NCBI RefSeq assembly: GCF_014490485.1
Contig: NZ_JACTVA010000044.1
Coordinates: 1 to 47,155, forward strand
Direction of reading: 5' to 3'
From: Teichococcus aerophilus
GTDB lineage: Bacteria > Pseudomonadota > Alphaproteobacteria > Acetobacterales > Acetobacteraceae
Length of the DNA: 47,155 nucleotides
In this document: positions 32,525-42,152 of the stretch, piece by piece
Position numbering within the stretch: position 1 is the first letter of the stretch
Layout of the letters: each line of letters starts with the position of its first letter
Made by a program: the position numbers and the translations under genes
The notes under the pieces: model-generated
Told to the model about the DNA's origin: nothing
Databases searched by the model: none
The model's input: only the letters and a program-made list of their open reading frames with translations

Positions 32525-35500
32525 TTATTCCGCCGGAGCCACCGCGTGGTCGCTGCTGCGGCGGTTGAAGCGGCGGGAAAGGCCTTCGAAGGCCAGGAAC
32601 AGCACCGGCGTCACGAACAGCGTCAGGGCCTGGGAGACGGCGAGGCCACCCAGCACGGCCAAGCCCAGCGGCTGCCGCAGTTCGGCGGCGGTGCCCCAGC
32701 CGGCCGCGATGGGCACGATGCCGGCGGCGGCGGCCAGCGTCGTCATCATGATCGGGCGGAAGCGGATCACGCTGGCATGACGCACGGCGGCCAGCGGCTC
32801 ATCCCCCAGTTTCATCCGTTCGATCGCGACGTCCACCACCATGATGGCGTTCTTCTTCACCAGCCCGATCAGCAGCAGCACGCCGATGATGGCGATGACC
32901 GAGAGGTCGAGGTCGAACAGCCAGAGCGTCGCCAGGGCGCCGACCGTCGCCGCCGGCAGGCCGGAGAGGATGGTCAGCGGGTGGATCAGGCTCTCGTACA
33001 ACACGCCCAGCACGACATAGACGACCAGGATGGCGGCCAGAAGCAGCATCCCCTGGCCGGCCAGCGCCTGCTGGAAGATCTGCGCCGTGCCGGCGTAGCC
33101 GGAGACGATGGTGGGCGGCAGGCCCAGCTCGCGCTCCATCTCGCCGATCATGCGGGTGGCATCGCCCAGCGCCACGCCGGGGGCGGTGTTGAAGCCGATG
33201 GTCACCGCCGGCAGCTGGCCCTGGTGGGCCACCGTCAGCGGGCCGACGGTGCGGGTGATGCTGGCGATGCCGGCCAGCGGCACCAGCCGGCCGGTGTTGC
33301 TGCGCAGGTAGATCTTGGACAGGCCGGTCTCGTCCTGCTGGTCGCGCGGCAATGCTTCCAGGATGACCGAGTAGCTGTCCGACGCGCCGAAGATGGTGCT
33401 GATCTGCCGGGCGCCGAAGGCGGAGTAGAGCGCCTGCCGTACCTGGTCCACCGAGACGCCGAGCGAGGCCGCGCGGTCCCGGTCCACGTTCACGGACATG
33501 ATGGGCGCGTGCAGCTGCAGGTCGGTGTTCACGTCCTGCAGGCCGGGCAGGCGGCGCAGGGAGGTCTCCATGCGCTGGGCCCAGCTATACAGCTCGTCCG
33601 CCCGCAGGCCCTGCAGCGTGTACTGGTACAGGGTGCGGGACTGGCGGGCGCCGAAGCTGATGTTCTGGATGGGGTTGAGGAAGACGCGCATGCCGGGCTG
33701 GCCGGCGGTGGCGCGGCGCAGCTGCTGCAGCACGTCCATCACCGCCGCACGCTCGGCACGCGGCTTGAGCTGCACGAACATGCGGCCCTGGTTGATCGAG
33801 GCGCTGCCGCCGCCGACGCCGAGGCTGGAGTTCACCTGGGTCACGGCAGGGTTGGCGCTGATGATCTCGGCGATGCGCGCCTGCCGGGCGCTCATGTCAT
33901 CGAAGGAGGTGTCCTGCGGCCCCTCGGTCGAGACGCTGATCAGGCCGGTATCCTCGATCGGGAAGAAGCCCTTGGGGATGGTGATGGCCAGCCAGACGGA
34001 GAGGCCAACCGAGGCGATGAAGGCCAGCCAGACGACGGAGCGGAAGCGCAGGCTGAGATCCAGCATCCAGGCATAGCCGCCCTCCACCGCCTGGAAGCCA
34101 CGCTCCAGGAAGGCATCGAAGCGGCTGGGCTTGCTGTGGGCGGGCAGGCGGCTGGCCATCAGCGGCGTCAGCGTCAGGGACACGACGCAGGAGACGATGA
34201 CGGCGAGGGAGACGGTGGCGGCGAAGGCGTTGAACACGCGGCCGACCACGCCGCCCATCAGCAGGATGGGCAGGAACACCGCCACCAGCGAGAGGGTGAT
34301 GGAGATGATGGTGAAGCCGACTTCCTTGGCGCCGCGGATGGCGGCGGCCATGGGCTTCATCCCGTCCTCCATGTGCCGGACGATGGCTTCCAGCATCACG
34401 ATGGCGTCGTCCACCACCAGGCCGACGGCCAGCGTCATGCCTAGCAGAGTGATGTTATCGATGCCGTAGCCCAGCGCGTACATGACGCCGAAGGTACCGG
34501 CCAGGGAGATGGGCACGGCGATGCCGGGGATGATGGTGGCCGAGATCTTCCGCAGGAACAGGAAGATGACCAGCACCACCAGCCCGATGGCGATCAGCAG
34601 GTGGTGCTGCACGTCATGCACCGCATCGCGGATGGAGACGGAGCGGTCCAGCATCACGGACAGCTCGGCACCCGGCGGCAGGGCGGCGGCGAGGCCGGGC
34701 AGGGCGGCGCGCACGGCGTCCACCACATCGACCGTATTGGCATCCGGCTGGCGCTGCACGGCCAGGGTCAGGCCCCGGGCGCCGTTCATCCAGGCGGCGC
34801 GGCGGTTGTCCTCCACCCCGTCCTGCACGCGCGCGACGTCGCGCACGCGGATGGGGGCGTTGGGGCGGCCGCCGATGACGAGGCCGCCGAATTCCTGCGC
34901 GTCCTGCAATTGGTCGTTGGCACGCAGCGTCAGTTGCTGGCGCGGGCCGTCCAGCGTGCCGACGGGGGTGTTGCCATTGGCGGCGGCGATGGCGCGCTGC
35001 GCCTCATCGAAGCCAAAGCCCATGGCGGCCACGCGGTCCGGGTCCAGCTGCACGCGCACGGCGTATTTCTGCTCGCCATAGGTCTGCACCTGGGACACGC
35101 CCTGGATGCGGGAGAGGGCGGGCGAGATGATGACCGAGGCGACCTCGTTCAGCCGGTAGAGCGGCACGTCGCCGCCGCGCAGGTTCAGCAGCACCACCGG
35201 CGCGTCGGCCGGGTTGGATTTGCGGAAGCTGGGCGGGCTGGTCATCTCCGCCGGCAGGCGCCGCTGAGCGCGGGAGAGGGCGGACTGTACGTCCAGCGCC
35301 GCGGCATCGATGCTGCGGCCCAGCACGAATTGCAGCGTCAGCTGCAGCGTACCCTGGCCGCTGATCGAGGACATCTGGTCGATGCCGGCGATGGTCGAGA
35401 ACTCACGCTCCAGCGGCAGCGCCACCGAGTTCGCCATGGTCTCCGGGCTGGCGCCGGGGAAGCTGGCGGAGACGGTGATGACCGGGAAGTCCACGCGGGG

Positions 35501-35611
35501 CATGGCGGCCACGGGCATCTGGAAATAGGCCACGACGCCGGCGAGCACCGCCGCCATGGCCAGCAGCCCCGTCATCACGGGCCGGCGGATGCAGAGTTCC
35601 GAGATGTGCAT
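32525..35611 (-). CDS. RND efflux permease, MdtB/MdtC-like
   Basis: A 1028-residue inner-membrane pump of the hydrophobe/amphiphile efflux family, driven by protons and working with a periplasmic adaptor and an outer-membrane channel. It has the two-fold layout of 12 helices and two large periplasmic loops. The N-terminus is MHISELCIRRPVMTGLLAMA. Helix 4 has GLVVDDAIVMLEAIVRH with the proton-relay Asp pair. RKSNPADAPVVLL in the porter domain is typical of MdtB/MdtC. The gene starts 8 bases after the adaptor gene. No outer-membrane channel gene is in the window. Confidence 0.93.
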   Translation of the reverse strand: MHISELCIRRPVMTGLLAMAAVLAGVVAYFQMPVAAMPRVDFPVITVSASFPGASPETMANSVALPLEREFSTIAGIDQMSSISGQGTLQLTLQFVLGRSIDAAALDVQSALSRAQRRLPAEMTSPPSFRKSNPADAPVVLLNLRGGDVPLYRLNEVASVIISPALSRIQGVSQVQTYGEQKYAVRVQLDPDRVAAMGFGFDEAQRAIAAANGNTPVGTLDGPRQQLTLRANDQLQDAQEFGGLVIGGRPNAPIRVRDVARVQDGVEDNRRAAWMNGARGLTLAVQRQPDANTVDVVDAVRAALPGLAAALPPGAELSVMLDRSVSIRDAVHDVQHHLLIAIGLVVLVIFLFLRKISATIIPGIAVPISLAGTFGVMYALGYGIDNITLLGMTLAVGLVVDDAIVMLEAIVRHMEDGMKPMAAAIRGAKEVGFTIISITLSLVAVFLPILLMGGVVGRVFNAFAATVSLAVIVSCVVSLTLTPLMASRLPAHSKPSRFDAFLERGFQAVEGGYAWMLDLSLRFRSVVWLAFIASVGLSVWLAITIPKGFFPIEDTGLISVSTEGPQDTSFDDMSARQARIAEIISANPAVTQVNSSLGVGGGSASINQGRMFVQLKPRAERAAVMDVLQQLRRATAGQPGMRVFLNPIQNISFGARQSRTLYQYTLQGLRADELYSWAQRMETSLRRLPGLQDVNTDLQLHAPIMSVNVDRDRAASLGVSVDQVRQALYSAFGARQISTIFGASDSYSVILEALPRDQQDETGLSKIYLRSNTGRLVPLAGIASITRTVGPLTVAHQGQLPAVTIGFNTAPGVALGDATRMIGEMERELGLPPTIVSGYAGTAQIFQQALAGQGMLLLAAILVVYVVLGVLYESLIHPLTILSGLPAATVGALATLWLFDLDLSVIAIIGVLLLIGLVKKNAIMVVDVAIERMKLGDEPLAAVRHASVIRFRPIMMTTLAAAAGIVPIAAGWGTAAELRQPLGLAVLGGLAVSQALTLFVTPVLFLAFEGLSRRFNRRSSDHAVAPAE

Positions 35612-35619
35612 GGCGGGGC

Positions 35620-36780
35620 CTAGCTCTGCGGGCGCGGAGGGGCGCCGTTCTGCTGCGGGTTCGGGTTACGCTCGGCCACGCGGGCACCGTCCGAGAGGAT
35701 CTGCGCGCCTTCGACGACCACTTTATCGCCCGCCTGGATCTCCGCCGCGATCACGGCGCGGCCGGAGACGACGCGCTGCATCTGGACCACCCGACGGCGG
35801 GCCCGGCTCTCGGCATCCACCACATAGATGTAGCGGCCGTCGCTGCCGGTCTGCACCGCCTGCACCGGCACGCTGATCGCCTGCGGCTCGACGCGCGGCA
35901 CCAGCACCACGTTCACGTACTGGCCGGGCCAAAGCTGGTTCTCGGGGTTGGTGAAGCGCGCCTTAAGCTGGATGGTGCCGGAGGTCGAGTCGACCTGGCT
36001 GTCCACGAACACCAACTGGCCCCGGGCGGGGGGGTGGCGGTCCCCAGGCGCGCGGGCGGTGACGCTGGGCGGCGTGATACCAGCCATGGCTTCCTGGATT
36101 TCCGGCAGCCAGCGCTCGGGCACCGAGAACTGCACCTGGATCGGGTCGGTCTGGGTGATGGTGCCCAGCGCCGTGCCCTCGCTGCCGCGCACCAGGTTGC
36201 CGGCGGTGACGGGCAGGGCGCCCAGGCGGCCATCGGCCTCGGCGCGGATGGTGGCGTAGTCGATGGTCAGGCGCGTCTGCGTCATCAGCGCCTCGGTCGC
36301 CTTGACGTTGGCGTCGGCGGTGGCGGCGTCGGCCTGGGCCTGCTCATACCGCTGGGTGGCGGTGAAGCCTTCCCCGCGCAGGGAGGCGTAGCGGGTGGCG
36401 TCGGCGCGGGCGCGGGCGGCCAGGGCGCGGTCCCGTACCAGCTGGGCTTCCTGCTGGGCCAACTGCGCCTCGGCCATGCGGGAGTCGAGAGTGAACAGCA
36501 CCTGGCCGCGCCGGACGCGCTGGCCTTCCTCGACATGGACTTCGCGGATCTGTCCATCAACGCGGCTGCGGATGGAGACGGTGGCCTCAGCCACCACATT
36601 GCCGTTGGCGGTGATCTCCAGCGGCATCGGCCCCCGCTGGGCGGGGCTGGTCACCACCGGCAGGCCGGCGGGGGCGTTGCTTTGCTGGGCCTGTGGCTGG
36701 CCAGGGACAGCAACGGTCAGGCCGGTGCCCAGCAGGGCAGCCAGCAGCATGGATGACGTCAACGCGCGCGATGCCTTCAT
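35620..36780 (-). CDS. RND efflux periplasmic adaptor (membrane fusion protein)
   Basis: A 386-residue HlyD/AcrA-family adaptor. An N-terminal signal peptide (to about residue 31, ending QPQAQQ) is followed by a first lipoyl half (GQIREVHVEEGQRVRRGQVL), an alpha hairpin rich in Ala, Gln and Arg (about 95-165), the second half and a beta barrel (LWPGQYVNVVLV), and a Pro/Asn-rich tail. It links the RND pump to an outer-membrane channel. ATG at 36780 was chosen; an in-frame ATG at 36792 adds four residues and is closer to AAGG. A 15-bp palindrome lies 44 bases upstream. Confidence 0.9.
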   Translation of the reverse strand: MKASRALTSSMLLAALLGTGLTVAVPGQPQAQQSNAPAGLPVVTSPAQRGPMPLEITANGNVVAEATVSIRSRVDGQIREVHVEEGQRVRRGQVLFTLDSRMAEAQLAQQEAQLVRDRALAARARADATRYASLRGEGFTATQRYEQAQADAATADANVKATEALMTQTRLTIDYATIRAEADGRLGALPVTAGNLVRGSEGTALGTITQTDPIQVQFSVPERWLPEIQEAMAGITPPSVTARAPGDRHPPARGQLVFVDSQVDSTSGTIQLKARFTNPENQLWPGQYVNVVLVPRVEPQAISVPVQAVQTGSDGRYIYVVDAESRARRRVVQMQRVVSGRAVIAAEIQAGDKVVVEGAQILSDGARVAERNPNPQQNGAPPRPQS

Positions 36781-36823
36781 GCCCCATGGCATTAAGCCTT
36801 GGCTGCGTTGCGGCATAGGCGCC

Positions 36824-36838
36824 GTTACATTCTGTAAC
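36824..36838. promoter_or_regulatory. Palindromic operator candidate upstream of the RND operon
   Basis: GTTACA-TTC-TGTAAC, a perfect 6-3-6 inverted repeat, 44-58 bases before the adaptor ATG, in a locally A+T-rich stretch. Position and form suit a TetR- or MarR-type repressor site on the efflux promoter. No such repressor gene is adjacent. Confidence 0.45.
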
Positions 36839-36884
36839 TATTTCGCGAGGATCGTAAGCGCTGCCATTACAATCGGGCGCGCAA

Positions 36885-36928
36885 AACGACGAAACCGCGG
36901 ATGGTGGGCCAGGAGGCCCACCCCGCGG
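36885..36928 (-). terminator. Intrinsic terminator after rpsU
   Basis: CCGCGG, AT, GGTGGGCC (36903-36910), AGGA, GGCCCACC (36915-36922), CCGCGG form a long stem with one 2-base bulge. On the minus strand it is followed by TTTCGTCGTTTTG. Confidence 0.8.
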
Positions 36929-36971
36929 TCATCGGCAACCTTGCTTCCGCCGGCCGGGGCCGGCGGACAGA

Positions 36972-37175
36972 TCAGAAGCCCTCGCGCTCCAGGCGCTTGC
37001 GCTCGACCTTGCGGGCGCGGCGAACGGCCTCGGCGGCCTCGCGGGCGCGGCGCTCAGACGGCTTCTCGTAGTGCCGGCGCAGCTTCATCTCGCGGAAGAC
37101 GCCTTCGCGCTGCAGCTTCTTCTTGAGGGCCTTGAGGGCCTGATCGATATTGTTATCCCGAACGACGACCTGCAC
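36972..37175 (-). CDS. rpsU: 30S ribosomal protein S21
   Basis: A 67-residue basic protein ([37 protein letters not shown]) matching S21, a late-assembling small-subunit protein involved in initiation. The start is GTG at 37175 with AGAGGA about 12 bases upstream, and the protein then begins exactly where the family does. It diverges from def and a COQ9-family gene; rpsU near COQ9 is a recurring arrangement in alphaproteobacteria, which I state from memory. It has its own terminator. Confidence 0.95.
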   Translation of the reverse strand: MQVVVRDNNIDQALKALKKKLQREGVFREMKLRRHYEKPSERRAREAAEAVRRARKVERKRLEREGF

Positions 37176-37376
37176 GCTGTGCGGTATCCTCTTTGCCTGG
37201 TCCCGGCAGCCGATGAATGCCGGATTGAATACGAACAGCACGGATCGGCCGGCAAGACACCGGCTCCATCCGTGCAGGGGTGCCCTGTTAGCATGGGCAT
37301 GGGCCGCAGGAAAAGCCCTTCCCCGCATCGCCGGCACAACCAATTCTATGGTCTGTCCTGATTTGAACGGTTTGCC

Positions 37377-37883
37377 ATGTCCATCCTGAAGATCGCCCGC
37401 ATGGGCCACCCTGTGCTGCTGCGCCGCGCCGCCGAGGTGGAAGACCCCACCGACCCGGAAATCCGACGCCTTATCATGGACATGGCCGAGACCATGCTGG
37501 ATGCCGGCGGGCTAGGGCTGGCGGCGCCGCAGGTGCATGTGCCGCTTCGCCTGTTTGTCTGGCGCAATGGGGACGAGGTGGCTGCCCTGATCAATCCGCA
37601 GATCGAGCTGCTGGGCCCGGCCGAGTCGTCCGGGTGGGAGGGGTGCCTCTCCATCCCCGGCCTGCGTGGTAGCGTGCCGCGTGCCGACCGAGTCGCCTTC
37701 AGGGGCCTGGATGTGCAGGGCGAAGCCGTGGAAGGCGAGGCGGAGGGCATGCTGGCGCGGGTGATGCAGCATGAGAACGACCACCTGGACGGCGTGCTCT
37801 ATCCGATGCGCATGACCGATTTCAGCCTGTTCGGCTTCAACGAGGAACTGGCCCGCGCCGCGGCCCGGGAGTCGCACCAGTGA
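37377..37883 (+). CDS. def: Peptide deformylase
   Basis: A 168-residue metalloenzyme that removes the N-formyl group from new proteins. All three motifs are present: GLGLAAPQV near residue 45-53, EGCLS with metal ligand Cys90, and HENDH (His132 and His136 as ligands, Glu133 as catalytic base). The ATG at 37377 begins [14 protein letters not shown], the usual family N-terminus. Its stop overlaps the start of the COQ9-family gene by one base (TGATG). Confidence 0.96.
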   Translation: MSILKIARMGHPVLLRRAAEVEDPTDPEIRRLIMDMAETMLDAGGLGLAAPQVHVPLRLFVWRNGDEVAALINPQIELLGPAESSGWEGCLSIPGLRGSVPRADRVAFRGLDVQGEAVEGEAEGMLARVMQHENDHLDGVLYPMRMTDFSLFGFNEELARAAARESHQ

Positions 37884-38464
37884 TGACCGGCAAGCCCGAG
37901 CGCAGCGAGGCGCGCGATGCCGCCCTGCGCGCCACCCTGCCGCATGTCGCCCAGCGTGGCTGGACCCTGGCCGCCCTCCGCGCCGGTCTGGCCGATCTGG
38001 GCGAGCCGCCCGAGGCCGCGGACTGGCTGTTCCCCAAGGGCCCGTCCAGCCTGGTGGAAGCCTGGTGCGACTTGGCCGACCGCGACATGGTGGAAGAGGC
38101 CGGGGACCTGGGCGCTTTGCGCATCCCGGCCCGCATCCGCCGCCTGATCGAGATCCGGCTGCGCCAGGCGGAACCGTGGCGGGAGGCGAAGCGGCGCGGC
38201 GTGGCCGTGCTCTCCCTGCCTTGGAACGCCGGCATGGCCGCGCGCTGCGCCGCCCGCACGGCAGATGCGATGTGGACGGCCGCCGGCGATACCTCGGACG
38301 ACATCTCCCGCCACACGCGGCGGCTGACCCTGGGCGCGATCCATACCGCCACCCTGGCCTTCTGGTTGCGGGAGCCGGCACCGGGGCTGGAGGCGACACT
38401 GGCCTTCCTGGACCGGCGGCTGGAAGGGCTGGCGAAGCTGCAGAAACGCAAGCGCGCGGCTTGA
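37883..38464 (+). CDS. COQ9-family protein
   Basis: A 193-residue protein of the COQ9 family, TetR-fold-like lipid-binding proteins required for ubiquinone synthesis in mitochondria and linked to it in alphaproteobacteria. Features are LPHVAQRGWTLAALRAGLADL near the N-terminus (the helix-turn-helix-like part) and AMWTAAGDTSDDISRHTRRL and LGAIHTATLAFWL in the C-terminal half, matching the COQ9 domain. ATG at 37883 overlaps the def stop; a GTG at 37880 is also in frame. GGGAG lies upstream within def. Confidence 0.88.
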   Translation: MTGKPERSEARDAALRATLPHVAQRGWTLAALRAGLADLGEPPEAADWLFPKGPSSLVEAWCDLADRDMVEEAGDLGALRIPARIRRLIEIRLRQAEPWREAKRRGVAVLSLPWNAGMAARCAARTADAMWTAAGDTSDDISRHTRRLTLGAIHTATLAFWLREPAPGLEATLAFLDRRLEGLAKLQKRKRAA

Positions 38465-38654
38465 TTCGGCGGCGTTCCGGCCTGCCGGGTGCCACCTTCA
38501 AGCTCTGTCTTGGCGCAGGCTTCCAAGCAACTGCGATCACGAGATTTCTTCGGATACAATCGAGTCTTCGCAGCGCCGCCCCTAATGGTGTAAGAGGCCG
38601 GCGGGGGAGTTTTTTGCTTTCCATGCGCAACCTTTGAGGGGGATCTCGGTCGCG

Positions 38655-39182
38655 ATGAAGTTTGTCCGGACTCTGGTGGCAGGTCTCGCGGCCGCCGCTA
38701 TCGCTACGCCCGTGCTGGCCGACAGCTGCCTGCAACCCGCCGAGCGGACCGCCATGGAAGTGCGCGCCCTGCAGAGCCAGCTGATGGTCGCCGCCCTGGC
38801 CTGTGGCCAGACCGACCAGTACAACGCCTTCGTTACCCGCAACCAGCGTGACCTGGGCGACGCCTACCGCACCGTCACGGCGCACTTCAAGCGCGTCCAT
38901 GGCAACGTGCAGGGCCAGCGCCAGCTGGATGGCTACATCACGCAGCTGGCCAATGCGCAGTCCCAGGACGGCATCGACCAGGGCACGTTCTTCTGCCCGA
39001 ACGTGACGCCGCTGTTCAAGCAGGCCCTGGCCGAGGGCGGCCTGGCCCGCCTGGCCAGCCTGTCCTACGAGCGGAACGTCGTTGTGCCGTACTCGCTGGA
39101 CACTTGTGGCGCGACTTCCACCTCCAGCAGCCCGTCCACGCCGGCCCGCCGCGCGAACCGGGCCCGCACCGCCAGCCGCTGA
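38655..39182 (+). CDS. Exported protein of unknown function
   Basis: A 175-residue protein with a clear Sec signal peptide (KFVRTLVAGLAAAAIATPVLA, cleaved before DSC). The mature part has four Cys (DSC, LACG, FFCPN, DTCG), likely two disulfides, a predominantly helical core (AMEVRALQSQLMVAAL; VTRNQRDLGDAYRTV) and a Ser/Thr/Arg-rich tail. I do not know the family. ATG at 38655 follows AGGGGG. It is a single gene with a strong terminator 32 bases after the stop. Confidence 0.8.
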   Translation: MKFVRTLVAGLAAAAIATPVLADSCLQPAERTAMEVRALQSQLMVAALACGQTDQYNAFVTRNQRDLGDAYRTVTAHFKRVHGNVQGQRQLDGYITQLANAQSQDGIDQGTFFCPNVTPLFKQALAEGGLARLASLSYERNVVVPYSLDTCGATSTSSSPSTPARRANRARTASR

Positions 39183-39214
39183 ACAGCGGAGGGCTTCGGG
39201 GGAAGCAGGACAAG

Positions 39215-39237
39215 GGCGCCGCGAGGCGCCCTTTTTC
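39215..39237 (+). terminator. Intrinsic terminator after the exported-protein gene
   Basis: GGGCGCC, GCGA, GGCGCCC and TTTTT: a textbook intrinsic terminator. Confidence 0.92.
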
Positions 39238-39652
39238 GTGCCTGGATGGCGGGCGGTGCGAGTGTGTTGCGCTCTTGAGAGGGCGCTGCCCCGAAACTCT
39301 CCGCGCCAAAGGCCTGAGGCGCTTGGGAACCGGCGTGCTGGTGGGGCCGCATCGGGGGAGCGAAACGCCGCTCCAGCAAGGTGGGCTTGCAGTGGACGGC
39401 GCATTCATATGCACCAGTCCTTCCTCAACCGAAGAGGCGAATCGTCGGATAGAGCCGAGGCATCACCAGGATTCACGTTAGGGCGCTGGTGCAGGTCCGG
39501 CGTAAGGGCTTGGCGCGACCTCAGCGGACGCAATCTGCCAGCGGCAGTGGCCTAAGCGAGTCGTCTGGAATCGGGTTTGCCGGCAGGGCATCCGAACAAC
39601 TCTGTCCGGGTCGTGGCGTGCTCGCGCCTCGGGCGCAGCGCGGACAAACGAA
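39238..39652. other. Gene-free region between convergent genes
   Basis: About 415 bp between two terminators. Frames on both strands are irregular in codon use and lack ribosome sites. I saw no copy of either repeat family here. Confidence 0.5.
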
Positions 39653-39676
39653 AAGGGGCGCCTTGCGGCGCCCCTT
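39643..39676 (-). terminator. Intrinsic terminator of the OmpA-like gene
   Basis: AAGGGGCGCC (39653-39662), TTGC, GGCGCCCCTT (39667-39676), perfect 10-bp stem, followed on the minus strand by TTCGTTTG. Confidence 0.85.
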
Positions 39677-39725
39677 CCGTAGCTGGTCATCCTGGTACCG
39701 GGTGGCGAACCACCCGGCGTCGCGA

Positions 39726-40829
39726 TTAGCGCAGGACGATTTCGACGCGGCGGTTCTGCGGCTCGCGCACACCATCGGCCGTCGGGACCAGCGGACGGCT
39801 CTCGCCGAACGCCTGGACGGTGATGGCGGAGCGGGCGATGCCCAGGCGGCCCAGCTCGGCGGCGACGGCGTCGGCGCGGCGCTGGGACAGACGCTGGTTG
39901 TACTGCGGCGAACCGGCGCGGTCGGCGTGGCCGGCCACTTCGATGCGCGTGGACTGCACGCGGCCAGCGTTCTGGGCGGCTTCGGCGATGATCTGGCGGG
40001 CGCGGTCCGTCAGGTCAGCACGGTCGAAGTCGAAGAACACCAGGTAGGTGCGGGCCGGAGCCGGAGCAGCGGCGGGAGCCGGCGCAACCGGGACAACCGG
40101 GGCCGCCGGGCGCGGCGCGTTGAACGCATAGCGCAGGCCGACGAACACGGAGTGGTTGTAGTTCTCCGAGTCAACGCTCACGCGGCTCAGAGCGCCGGTG
40201 TTACCGTTGCGGGACACGCCGCTGTAGGACGGGTCCAGCGTACCGAAGAAGCGGTACTCACCGGTCAGCGCCAGGCCGGGAACGGCGGCGATCGGGAACG
40301 CCAGGCCGGCGATGCCCTGGAAGGCGAACTGGCCGTCCGTGTCGTCGATGTTCACGGAGTTGCCGCCCGGGAAGGTGGCGCGGCTACGAACGGTGTCGTA
40401 CTCGCTCCAGGCATAACCAACACCGGCGCCCAGGTACGGGACGACGGGCATGCCGAAGTCGAAGTCGTACAGGGCGTTGGCCATCACGCCGTAGGTGCGG
40501 GCAGTGCCGCCGACGCCGGTGAGGGCGCCACCACGGGAGATCTTGGCCACGTCGTTCTGGCGGTAGTTGCCCTCGATCTCGGCGCGCAGGCCGTTGCCGA
40601 AGCCATAACCGACGCTCAGAACGCCGCCGAAGCCGTTGTCGAATTCAGCGGTCAGGCTGCGGGTCGTGCCCACGCCAGCGCCGAACGGGGCGTTGGAGGT
40701 GAGGTCCGAGTTCTGCAGGATGTTCAGGCCGGCGCCAGCGCCGACATAAACGCCCGTCACCGGCTGGGCCTGCGCGGCGAGCGGCAGAGCCAGAACCGTG
40801 GCGGCCAGAAGCGCCTTCTTGAAGTTCAT
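39726..40829 (-). CDS. OmpA-family outer-membrane protein
   Basis: A 367-residue protein with signal peptide (cleaved after LPLAAQA, residue 21), an N-terminal eight-strand beta-barrel region (about 25-240; VYVGAGAGLNI, PYLGAGVGYAWSEYD, FVGLRYAF), a Pro/Ala linker, and a C-terminal OmpA domain (about 262-367) with FFDFDRADLTDRARQI and AGHADRAGSPQYNQRLSQRR, which binds peptidoglycan. It likely ties the outer membrane to the cell wall. ATG at 40829 has a strong AGGAGA 9 bases upstream, so high expression is likely. Confidence 0.94.
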   Translation of the reverse strand: MNFKKALLAATVLALPLAAQAQPVTGVYVGAGAGLNILQNSDLTSNAPFGAGVGTTRSLTAEFDNGFGGVLSVGYGFGNGLRAEIEGNYRQNDVAKISRGGALTGVGGTARTYGVMANALYDFDFGMPVVPYLGAGVGYAWSEYDTVRSRATFPGGNSVNIDDTDGQFAFQGIAGLAFPIAAVPGLALTGEYRFFGTLDPSYSGVSRNGNTGALSRVSVDSENYNHSVFVGLRYAFNAPRPAAPVVPVAPAPAAAPAPARTYLVFFDFDRADLTDRARQIIAEAAQNAGRVQSTRIEVAGHADRAGSPQYNQRLSQRRADAVAAELGRLGIARSAITVQAFGESRPLVPTADGVREPQNRRVEIVLR

Positions 40830-40967
40830 CTTATAATTCTCCTCGATCCACCAGAGGCGTTCCGCGGCGTGAAACCCCGGAGAGACCCGGCCGGTAACGT
40901 CGCTGCGTTGGAGAGTGAATTAGCATTGTTGCTCGGGCGCTGCATTAACCTGCTGGGAGTTTCCTGG

Positions 40968-40993
40968 CCCCTGTGACCGGAAAGCCACAGGGG
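40968..40993 (-). terminator. Hairpin after purK
   Basis: CCCCTGTG (40968-40975) with CACAGGGG (40986-40993), 16 bases after the purK stop on the minus strand. No clear T tract, so termination is uncertain. Confidence 0.4.
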
Positions 40994-41009
40994 GTGTGGG
41001 GCATTTTGG

Positions 41010-42152
41010 TCACAGCATTGAGAGCAGCTGCGCCTCGGCTGTCCGCTCCAGCGTTGCCAGGGGGAATAGCCTGTTGGCATGGCCCATTTTCCGGCCTTCT
41101 CGGGCCGCTGCCTTGCCATACAGATGCACCGATGTGTCCGCCGCCCCATACAGTGCCGGCAGGCGAGCCATGCCCTCAGGGCCTACCAAATTCTGCATCA
41201 CAGCGTCCGAGTGACGGCTCGGGCTGCCGAGCGGCAGGCCGGCGACGGCGCGGATGTGCTGGTGGAACTGGCTGGACTGGCAGGCATCCTGCGTCCAGTG
41301 GCCGGAATTATGCGGCCGGGGGGCGATTTCGTTGCCCAGCAGGCGGCCATCCGGCAGCAGAAAAAGCTCCACCGCCAGCACGCCCACCAGTTCCAGCGCC
41401 GCGGCGACGCTCGCGGCATGGGCGCGGGCGGATTCGGCCACCGCCTCCGGCACCCGGGCCGGGGCGAAGGAGAGGTCGAGGATATGGTGGCGGTGCTGGT
41501 TCTCCACCGCGTCGTACACGGCCGTGGCGCCATCGGCCCCACGGGCTGCGATGGCGGAGAGCTCCAGCGTAAAGGGCACGAAGGCTTCCAGGATCAGCGG
41601 GCGGGGGGACAGCGTCTCCCACGCCCTGGCGATGTCGGCTTCCTTGCGCAGCACCGCCTGGCCGCGGCCGTCATAGCCGAGGCGGGTGGTCTTCAGCACC
41701 GCCGGCAGGCCGATTCGCGCCACGGCCTCGCGCAGTTCCGCCTCGCTGGTCACGGCGGCCCACGGGGCGACCGGGACGCCGGCCGACTCGAAGAACGCCT
41801 TTTCCTGCAGCCGGTCCTGGCACACCGCCAGCGCCTTGCGGCCGGGGCGGCAGGGCACCAGCGGCGCCAGGATCTCCAGCGTGCGGGCGGGCACGTTCTC
41901 GAACTCGAAGGTCACGGCATCCACGGCGGCGGCGAAGGCGGCCAGGGCCGCTTCATCCTCGTAGCCGGCGACGGTGCGGGCGGCGGAGACGAGCATCCCC
42001 GGCTCATCCTGACCCGGCGCATAGATGTGGCAGCGATAGCCCAGCTCCGCCGCAGCCAGGGCCGACATGCGGCCGAGCTGGCCGCCGCCGAGGATGCCGA
42101 TGGTGGCATTGGGCGGCAGCGGGAAGCGGCTGGCAAAGGGATCCACGCTCAT
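41010..42152 (-). CDS. purK: 5-(carboxyamino)imidazole ribonucleotide synthase
   Basis: A 380-residue ATP-grasp enzyme that makes N5-CAIR from AIR, bicarbonate and ATP in purine synthesis. The N-terminus [17 protein letters not shown], then [29 protein letters not shown] in the ATP-grasp core and [13 protein letters not shown] near the active site are diagnostic. Its ATG overlaps the purE stop by four bases (ATGA), and PurE uses its product next. Confidence 0.96.
   Translation of the reverse strand: MSVDPFASRFPLPPNATIGILGGGQLGRMSALAAAELGYRCHIYAPGQDEPGMLVSAARTVAGYEDEAALAAFAAAVDAVTFEFENVPARTLEILAPLVPCRPGRKALAVCQDRLQEKAFFESAGVPVAPWAAVTSEAELREAVARIGLPAVLKTTRLGYDGRGQAVLRKEADIARAWETLSPRPLILEAFVPFTLELSAIAARGADGATAVYDAVENQHRHHILDLSFAPARVPEAVAESARAHAASVAAALELVGVLAVELFLLPDGRLLGNEIAPRPHNSGHWTQDACQSSQFHQHIRAVAGLPLGSPSRHSDAVMQNLVGPEGMARLPALYGAADTSVHLYGKAAAREGRKMGHANRLFPLATLERTAEAQLLSML

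Noticed and set aside
32546-34444. A 632-codon plus-strand frame opposite the RND pump gene
   Set aside because: It is the antisense shadow of the pump. The composition is dominated by Gln, His and Gly and there is no family match.
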